This document shows, piece by piece, positions 56,744-64,000 of a DNA stretch of 64,000 nt (position 1 is its first letter; each line of letters opens with the position of its first letter). Under the pieces are notes generated by a model. That model saw only the letters and a list, made by a program, of their open reading frames with translations. It had not been told where the DNA came from and searched no databases. The position numbers were made by a program, and so were the translations under genes. The DNA is from Ampelocalamus luodianensis (Eukaryota > Streptophyta > Magnoliopsida > Poales > Poaceae): NCBI GenBank assembly GCA_036346255.1, contig CM070640.1:41597238-41661237 (forward strand), in the 5' to 3' direction.

Positions 56744-57780
56744 TGCTAGGGCGCAGCCGCCGCACCTCGCCCGCCCGGCACCGCGCCGACGCCGCGCGCC
56801 ACGCGCCCATGTCGCACCGCCTGCTTGCGCTCTTGGCCTCCTTCGCTCGCCCCACCTGCGCTGGTGGCGTGGCGCGCTCCGCCGCTCACCCCGCCGGGCC
56901 TACCCACGCTCCGCCGCCGCTGCCTAGGGTTGGGACTGGAGCAATGCTCCGCTCGCTTCTTCGCTCGGCCGGGCCGGCTGCTTCGTCATATGGAGTTGGA
57001 GGCTTGGAGCCTTGAGGCCTCCATCTCCATGTACTCAGTTCGGGTGGGCCACGACCCAGCAATTCCAGCCCGCCCACGGCCAGGACTCGAGAGGCAGGGA
57101 TGAACCCTTTCTTCTTCGACGCGGCGATGCCAGTACAAGGGAGCAGGGAGCCGAAGCCGGAGGCAGGGAAGAAAGACACGGGGAGGGTAGGGGGTCCAGA
57201 CCAGTCACCAGCGGGAGCTCTAGCAGACGCCAGAGCTCGCCAGAATGCTAGATCCGCCCCTGCACCAAGAGGTGGTTCCCAGCAACCAATGGCACTTAAT
57301 GGTTGGTAGCTATGCATGGGGCAGCATGAGACTGTTGATACGTGATATCCAACAAAACAATTTCTCAAAAGTTCAGAATCGCGTGCTCTAGCCAGCCAAT
57401 TTCGTTTAGTTCCGATAATTTAGGGATGACAATTTCTTCCTCTGGGATAATCCCCATGGAGGGCGGGAGGAGAGGAGGACCCCCCGGGGACTAGGGTGGG
57501 GTTGACCTCACCCCACAGGCCCATGGGGTCCGGTAAAACCTAAAAATAAAATGTTTTGTTTATATATTATATATTTATAGTATGAAATAGGTATTCTTCT
57601 CTTATATCCTGTATGTTACTCGCCTATTTCATATCTTCCGAATGCAATTGAGTTTGATCAACAAACTTTACATTACACCATCTCCGCACACATGGTATTA
57701 TTTTCTGATACTTTGTTTAAAGAGTTTACACGTGGTTTCGACATAGTTTACACAGAAATGGTGGCGGCATGAACCTGTTT
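56744..57780. other. GC-rich unassigned region with hAT-like ends
   Basis: Positions 56,744-57,280 are very GC-rich and open in several frames without a recognisable product. CTAGATCCGCCCCTGC at 57,249-57,264 reads on the other strand as GCAGGGGCGGATCTAG, a common hAT-type terminus, so the bHLH fragment may be hAT cargo; the opposite end was not found. TTAGGGATGACAATTTC near 57,420 starts another hAT-like repeat. Confidence 0.35.
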
Positions 57781-58247
57781 GCAGGTTTCTGACCATTCAT
57801 TTTTCGAGGAGTTGCAGCCCCAAATACGCTCCCTATCTGTCTATCCTGTCGAATCATACACGCCTATCTTTCTTATCCCCTTTTTTTTTTTGTTGACCCT
57901 ACATATGGAGGCATGGAATTCGACATGGACGGCTGGGGTGCAACGGAGGGATAATGAGCATCATGTGCTTGCCCAAAAGCTCAATGGCACTCTGCGGATG
58001 GCAAGAGATGCTACTACATTACCTACATACTGCTACATTACCTTCATGCTAGCCGAGTACCTGTGCATTACAGATCTTAAATAAACATATATAAATTCTA
58101 AATTTTAAAAAATCAACATACATAAGGTAATAATTTCTACATCTAAAAGTTACATACATAATTTGTATCATACTAATAAACCATAAATAGTCTTATCACA
58201 AACAACATGCGTTGATGATCTAATTGTCCATAGAACATCATTATAGT

Positions 58248-58311
<64 letters not shown>

Positions 58312-58808
58312 AAAATGGTATATATCAACAAAAGATCTCATCAACTCAAAAAGATGGAGAGGTAGATGATAGACTCACCCTGCTACCACCAAGTGCTTCT
58401 TTTATACTAGTAAAGATTCTTACCAAAACAAAGCGTATTAACTTTACCTTTTTCTTTATTTTCTGATTTCCGCTACAACAGAACTTGTCCGATTCGTTCC
58501 TCCATGTGTGGATCGAATTTAGATTTGAAATTTTGTTGCGCGATAGATTGATTTTGTCTCAATGCTACCAAATTCTATCACAATTTTACCTGATTTTTGT
58601 ACCGTATTTTAAGAGGATGCACGGAAAGTATGGCCATTTGTATGCATAAAAATTTACAGTGCACATGTGCAAAACAAAGCGTGATAGGCATGGACATGTC
58701 GATCGTTCCGTTCCCGGAGCACTGCATCAAAATTTGGTTGGTTTTTCACCAAAGGCAGATGATATCTACCAGTACATGCATGATAATTGTAGCGTTTTTC
58801 CTTCAAGT
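57781..58808. other. Unassigned non-coding DNA with (AT)n microsatellite
   Basis: A pure TA dinucleotide tract occupies about 58,249-58,308. Around it the sequence is AT-rich with no supported gene. The frame at 57,779-58,084 has no recognisable motif. Confidence 0.5.
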
Positions 58809-58822
58809 GTAGCTGCAAAAGT

Positions 58823-58954
58823 GAGGACCGAGCTTAGCTCGGTTGGAACGAGCGGTGTCTCCCCCTTTCCCCGCCTGGGTTCGAATCCTATGATTCACGC
58901 GGACGCTCACTTCTTCTTTAAGGCAGTCAGCACTTCCGGCCACGAAATAAAATA
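58823..58954 (+). mobile_element. tRNA-derived SINE with 13-bp TSD
   Basis: The pol III A box TTAGCTCGGTTGG (58,834-58,846) and a perfect B box GGTTCGAATCC (58,878-58,888) are spaced as in tRNA genes. The body does not fold as a tRNA and extends to an A-rich tail (AAATAAAATA). The flanks TAGCTGCAAAAGT (58,810-58,822 and 58,955-58,967) are an exact target duplication. This marks an intact, fairly recent SINE. Confidence 0.88.
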
Positions 58955-59119
58955 TAGCTGCAAAAGTTGGAGCAGGCTGACCTGATGATACTATATCTGC
59001 AATGGCAACGGATTAGGGTTCGGGGGTTGGCGACACGGGCACGGAAGGGCTGGCTGGCTGATCCTTGTCGAGGAGCCAAGGAGGAACCCAATTCCTTTTC
59101 GTCTCCCAAATCACTGCTA

Positions 59120-59282
59120 TAAGAACGACGCAACGGAGCATGATTTTGAGCTTATCTGTACTAGACGGGAGGCTAATTGCGCGGCGCATCTTTGTGCTAA
59201 GCTAGCTTCTCCGGATAGTAGCCGGTGTGTTTGGCTTAATCAAACACCAGGCTTTAATTTTGATGTCATGTGTCAACCATGA
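59120..59282 (+). pseudogene. RNase H-like (RVT_3 type) C-terminal fragment
   Basis: The frame reads TTEHDFELICTRREANCAAH, then LCAKLASPDSSRCVWLNQTP, then GFNFDVMCQP and a stop. REAN.AAH..AKLA is the last helix region of the RNase H-like domain found at the ends of plant LINE polyproteins and in many short grass 'RNase H type-1 domain' proteins. Catalytic acidic residues upstream are absent, so it is a remnant, likely of a LINE or a domesticated derivative. Confidence 0.65.
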
Positions 59283-59326
59283 TTTGTGATCCTGTTGCTG
59301 AGTAACGTATGATCCTAGTTTGGTAA

Positions 59327-59602
59327 GGGCATATACAACAGTTTGTCTCTTCAAGTTATCTCTAAAAGCTCTAACTCATCTACGGATAATCTTAGAGACA
59401 ACATCTATAACAATTTATCTATAAAATCATTCATTTTTAACACAACTTCTCCCCTTACACACTCACCATTGCAATAGTTTGTGTGCCTAGTGTGTCTCTT
59501 ATACGAGAGATGACATATTCTCTCTCTTCACACCCTCTAACTATAATTTTAAGTGACACGACAGGTAAAAGACGGCTAAGGTGGCCACTATTGGAGATGC
59601 CC
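59327..59602. mobile_element. Tourist-like (PIF/Harbinger) MITE, TSD TAA
   Basis: The ends GGGCATATACAACAGT and ACTATTGGAGATGCCC are inverted, with TAA on each side (59,324-59,326 and 59,603-59,605). The 276-bp interior is AT-rich and non-coding. Confidence 0.85.
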
Positions 59603-59678
59603 TAAACATCTGTCCCGTGCCTCGGTTTTCCGATCAGGCAATCTAACAATTCAATAACCTTTTGTTGGTTTCTAGCTA

Positions 59679-59776
59679 GGCCTCGTTTGGAGGTAGTATT
59701 TTTCTCTCTAATTCCTACGATAATTAAACTATTCCATGCGATAATTCTATACAATTCCTACATTCCAAACGGGACC
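59679..59776. mobile_element. 98-bp MITE with GGCCTCGTTTGGA ends
   Basis: GGCCTCGTTTGGA and TCCAAACGGGACC are inverted termini, and TA lies on both sides. The interior is AT-rich. The short length fits a common grass MITE class; the superfamily is uncertain. Confidence 0.55.
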
Positions 59777-59843
59777 TATATCGGTGTATACGCTGTGCCA
59801 CATTTCATTATGTTGACCAGTGAATAGACTAGGAGTGCATATA

Positions 59844-60035
59844 CACTTGCAAGTTCATCGACAAACCAAGCTAGGACCAGCATATCCAACAAATAGCCAA
59901 CTTCTTGTTTGACCCGGCAACTTCTGAAAACCCTCCATGCATGCACTTGCAAGTTCATTGACAAACCAAGCTAGGACCTGCATCCAACAAATAACCAACT
60001 TATTCTACTCGTTTGACCCGGCAATCAAGTGATCA
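59844..60035. repeat. ~100-bp tandem duplication
   Basis: CACTTGCAAGTTCAT(C/T)GAC followed by AAACCAAGCTAGGACC, CCAACAAATA(G/A)CCAACTT and GTTTGACCCGGCAA occurs at 59,844 and again at 59,944. Non-coding. Confidence 0.85.
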
Positions 60036-60212
60036 TCACATAAGCTAACGTGCTAAACCAATATAGCTTAAATGCTTAGTTAATCGGGTTTTTTCATGAG
60101 ACTACACGAATTTGTCGTGATGTTTCCTTTTCTTATGGGAGAGTGGCCAGATTACGAGTATCTCTGTAGATAGGTCTAAGGTGAAGACCAAGCATACTAA
60201 AGTGCCAACATA

Positions 60213-61152
60213 TCTATACTAATATCAATATGAAAAGAGGAAGTTTTTCTTTGTTACATTTACCCCATATCTGTGTACACAAAACAATCCTAACCCTTGG
60301 ATCGTTGCATCGAATGACATAGATTTGTTTCATATCCTACCAGTATTTAATACCATAATTATCAATTAATTACCTACCAATCCCTCTCAAAACAATTACC
60401 TACTAATCTTACTAAAAACTGCGTCACCTTAACCATTAAGGATTTAAGGGGGCATCCATTATTATTATTTATCTTGCAGCCCACATTAGTTTTATCATCA
60501 CGATTTTCTTCGTCCCTTTAATTTTTGTATTAATCATTTATCTATACTAATATAAAAGAGGGAGTTTTTCTTTGCTACATCCACCCCATGTTTGTGTATG
60601 ACACGGATTCGTTTCATATCATGCTAGTATTTAATACCATAATTACCAATTAATTACCTACTAACCCATCTCAAAACAATTACCAACTAATCTCACTAAT
60701 AATCAAGTCACCATTAACGATTTAATCCATGAAATGTTTTATGTTGTGGCCCATATTAGTTTTACTATCATGATTTCATTCGTCCATTTAATATTTATAT
60801 TAATCATTTAATTGTCCTAATCACACTATTTAATGAGGTTGTTATTCCTACTGCCGAGTACTCATACCTGTGCATATATTCCAAAATTTCAATCGAGCAC
60901 GCCTTCGCTAACATCACCGTACTCCCCTTACCTCCTCGACTGTCCCCCCTTCGGCTCCATGCACCTTGCCCTTCGCTGTCGATCCCAACTTCTCGCCTAG
61001 CTGCATGCGTCATTGCGGGTTGTGTCACCGTTGCCCTCATCGGTTGTTGTCGTCATCGCCTGAGGTCTCCTCTATCGCTTGCGTCGTCTACCTCTCCTGC
61101 GAGTGAGAACCACGTGACAAACACCTAGCTATGACGATAGGCACAATACTAG
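60213..61152 (+). mobile_element. Helitron-like element(s), tandem 5' ends sharing one 3' end
   Basis: TCTATACTAATAT at 60,213 and again at 60,541 is the 5' TC terminus of a widespread grass Helitron family, each time after an A. The following ~300 bp are direct repeats (GGAAGTTTTTCTTTG/GGGAGTTTTTCTTTG, CAGTATTTAATACCATAATT and so on). The only 3' end is CACAATACTAG at 61,152, followed by T, giving an A/T insertion site. The 3' hairpin is weak. No Rep/helicase is encoded. GC-rich 60,900-61,110 may be captured sequence. Confidence 0.6.
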
Positions 61153-61235
61153 TAACCAACAATTTTCTTTCCTATCATCATATATGTTTCTTTGCAATGG
61201 CAGTGGGATCAGGTCAGATCTGGTGGCAAGGTGTC

Positions 61236-64000
61236 AGGACCCGGGATTAACATCCCAGTTCCTCTGTGCATTTCTGAATTAGTCCCATGATCAGTCGCTA
61301 GTTCACACAGTAAACAAATATGGTAACAAATTCATATCACAACTTTATTAATAATCAACACAGTTTATTACAAAAGGGGCTTACAACCAACAATAAAGAA
61401 CACAATGGAAGACGAAGATGTAGTAGGGTCCAGTTAATCTGCCACAGGCAATCGACTGGGGAAGCGGCCTAGTCATCGAGATCCACACTGGTAGCAAAGT
61501 CCTTCTCCTCTGAAATTTTGTTTGCATAAAGCAAGTATGAGCACAACTTCCGTGCTCGCAAGTTACACCCGGCAAATAACTGAATGACATGCATACATGG
61601 ATCTAACAAAGGATGGATTATTGGTTGATTTGCATAAAGCAGCATTTTCTTTAAATACTTGAACTAAGTTCAAAAGCAGATGTTTTATAACCACAAATCA
61701 TTTTATAAATTCTCAGTTTTATAGTCAGATAACATTCACACATGAATGGTGAAGGATACCCTCCTATCACTTGGCTTCCTGCCCCAATTCCCACTGGATA
61801 AACCAGTTTTGAAGAAGTCTTTTTCAAACAAAACCAGAGTCTAACTTTGAGTAGTTCTGCTAGCATGTCCATAACCGTGGACACGGCTATTCGAATAGTT
61901 TTACGCTCTGCAGAGGTGGTACAACTTTACCCACAAGAGATAATCAACTTGTACTGTCCGCTCACACGCTTCCGTAGGTGTGCGACTAAGTGATTATTAC
62001 AAGGCTTTTACAACGCGCAATTTCACCACAGTCCTCCATCGCTAATGTTTCACCCCCTTTGGACTACCCGTCCGTAGGGTTCAGGGCCCCTCTTGCGCCA
62101 GGTGGGACTAACAAAGGTCATGAAAGACTACCCACCGCAACAATAGGGACGACCATGATGGAACTTTGCAAATTAATCGGCCAGGTCCTGCCCATACAAG
62201 ACATATGGTAGTACGGTAAGGTGTAGCATCATGCACTCGAAGACCGGTCCTTAACTGACTTGGGCGTCTTCCAAATAAAACCCTGGGCCTTAACCCTAAC
62301 CAGATTAAGCCCGTGCACGAACCTGCACCCACCAACCATCCATTTCGCCCAAGTCCAAACTCATTTTCATTTTATTTCCCAAGTAAAAGCATTTTCTAAA
62401 CCTTCTATGGTAAAACAATACCACAAAACCAATTTAAATCAAATTTGAAAGATTTGGCTAAAATTTTCCAAATACAAGATTTGATCTAAGTATTGGCTAA
62501 GCATATGGTTAATTTTAGTATCATTTTGCCTAATAGTGACAAGGTATTTACGTTCAATATTCAAATTGGCTATACAAGGAAGATTGGAATAACTAGGCAA
62601 TTAAAACAGGGAATTAAAATAATTGTATAAACATATGCATGCAGTAATAATTTAAAATAGAATATAAATAATTTGAAATAGTGGGATCAATATGATCAAG
62701 GGTATAACTTGCCTTCGTTGAAGTCTTGATACTCTAAATCGTCAGAAGGATCTAACTCTCCGGAGTCGTCGAAGTCTAAACGTGAAAATACGACCAATTC
62801 AATTCAAATTCAAATAAATTCAAAAATACAGATCAAACTAACTCAAAATAGAAATATTTTGGTTTAGTTAGCTAGATAATAATTTTATATGAATTTACAA
62901 ATTTGAATGGACTAAATCGGAGTTCGGATGCAAAAGATATGGGCTTTGGAAGATTCAAATTACAAGAAATGATAGTTTTACGGTTTTTAAAGAAATTATT
63001 GGTCAAATGAACTCAAAATTAAATAATTTTGGTTTAGTTGGCTAGATCTTGATTTTATAGGAATTTAGGAATTTGAATCGACGAGATCGGAGTTTGTATG
63101 AAGGAATATGAGCTCCTGGAAGTTCTAAATATCAGAAACCCTAATTTTCAGATTTTTATGAATATTTTGAATTATTTTCCTAAAGGAAGTTCTAGTTATT
63201 GCGCAAGGTGACATCAGTAGAGCTTTTTCGGCTGAAAAGGAAAAAAGAAAAAGAAATTTGACCGTGGGACCCATTGTAAGTGGCTCGGCTCACATGGATA
63301 ATATGTGAAAATGGGACTGGGTTTGTTGACCTAGTCCCAGTGATTGAGACTAAAAGGGGTATAGCTCAAGGATGGTATGGTTTTGATATTATTTTCGTGC
63401 ATGTCACTTGAAGGCAGTATTGACCGGATTCGCCACATGGGCAAAGGTGGCGACGAGAGTCTCTTTTATGATTTCGCGCGGTAGTGCCGGGTGGCGCCGG
63501 AACTACCGCATGTGGCGCCACCCTTTTGTCTCTCTTGTGCCGCAATCTCCTTGCGGCGACCGCATCTGCGCACGTAGTACGGCACTATGTTATAGCCGCT
63601 TTGTAGTGGTTGGAGAAGTGCGATGAGTACCGCCCTTGCATGGCGGTAGCGCTCATCCTTACGTTCACTCTTTGAGAGGTTGTTGAGCGAGCCGCGCCGA
63701 ACTCCTAGACGGCTTAGCGGCACGGTGGCGATATTGATGGCCTCCGCGAGGGGCTACGTGGAGCCGCTGAGGTTCAAGCTCCTCAACGAGGAAGGCGGCT
63801 TCATACCACGGAAAACATCGTCGGATGCTCACCTTGATCTTTGTGCTTGTAGGCTACGTTATTAATTAGAGATGCGAAGAATCGCGGCGCCACATGGGCA
63901 AAGGTGGCGGCGCGGTGGCGTGGTTTGGTGGTGTGGCGACGCGGTGCTCCGGTGGTTCTCGGGGCGAGAGGGTGAGCGCACGGGGAAGACGACGTTGCGG
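61236..64000. mobile_element. Long LTR-like block, copy B, running off the window
   Basis: It begins TGTCAGGACCCGGGATTAAC and follows copy A (11.3-14.5 kb) motif by motif, including GTCCATAACCGTGGACACGG, ACCCACAAGAGATAATC, CGGAGTTCGGATGCAA and CTAAAGGAAGTTCTAG. TG at the start supports an LTR boundary at 61,236. From 63,400 on it is GC-rich with GCCACATGGGCAAAGGTGGC repeated (63,432 and 63,891). No gene is recognised. The right end is outside the window. Confidence 0.6.

Noticed and set aside
58830..58890. A tRNA gene (A and B boxes present)
   Set aside because: No acceptor or anticodon stem can be formed, and the unit is flanked by an exact 13-bp duplication with an A-rich tail, so it is a SINE.

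Overview
The window is nuclear DNA from a grass (Poaceae). The evidence is spliced genes with very GC-rich first exons beside AT-rich introns, and transposons of grass type: SIRE/Maximus-like Copia, Tat-like Gypsy, CACTA elements with CACAGACGGTT subterminal repeats, TRIMs, Tourist and Stowaway MITEs, Helitrons and tRNA-derived SINEs. I see no bacterial, organellar or rRNA sequence. The species cannot be named from the sequence alone.

Only one gene is clearly complete: a four-exon NRAMP divalent-metal transporter on the minus strand (34,092 to 28,526) with the DPGN and MPHN metal-site motifs. Its exon 1 carries an apparent one-base deletion near the N terminus. Its 3.65-kb first intron holds a solo LTR with perfect 5-bp duplications and a MULE-like element carrying pieces of a UDP-glycosyltransferase gene and a carbamoyl-phosphate synthase large-subunit gene. 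Other gene-like pieces are broken: a plastid-type inorganic pyrophosphatase 3' end (40.4-40.6 kb), an ICE1/SCRM-like bHLH exon (56.4-56.7 kb) and an RNase H-like fragment (59.1-59.3 kb).

Layout. 1-3.3 kb is low-copy non-coding DNA. 3.7-16.0 kb is best read as one decayed Tat-lineage Gypsy element, with a 5' LTR remnant, gag, an antisense ORF remnant and a 3' LTR. It is invaded by a 4.45-kb CACTA element (TSD AGA) just after the gag start, by a tandem TRIM with three LTRs, and by a long AT-rich LTR-like block. 16-24 kb holds a two-LTR TRIM, a hAT element (TSD ACTTTGAC), a Stowaway, a 707-bp foldback element and a solo LTR (TSD GGATC). 24.4-27.5 kb holds a tandem duplication and a possible small secreted-protein ORF. 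28.5-34.2 kb is the NRAMP locus. 34.5-39.4 kb holds three elements with long terminal inverted repeats. 42.2-55.8 kb is a young Copia element on the minus strand, arranged gag-LTR-pol-gag-LTR. 55.8-61.2 kb holds gene fragments, a SINE, MITEs and a Helitron. 61.2 kb to the end is a second copy of the long LTR-like block seen at 11.3 kb.

The most striking signal is in the Copia array. Its two ~4.5-kb repeats differ almost only at CAG/CTG trinucleotides and in homopolymer lengths. This is best explained as systematic long-read basecalling error at CHG-methylated cytosines, so the assembly appears to carry an imprint of the epigenome. I found no undescribed defence or enzymatic system.
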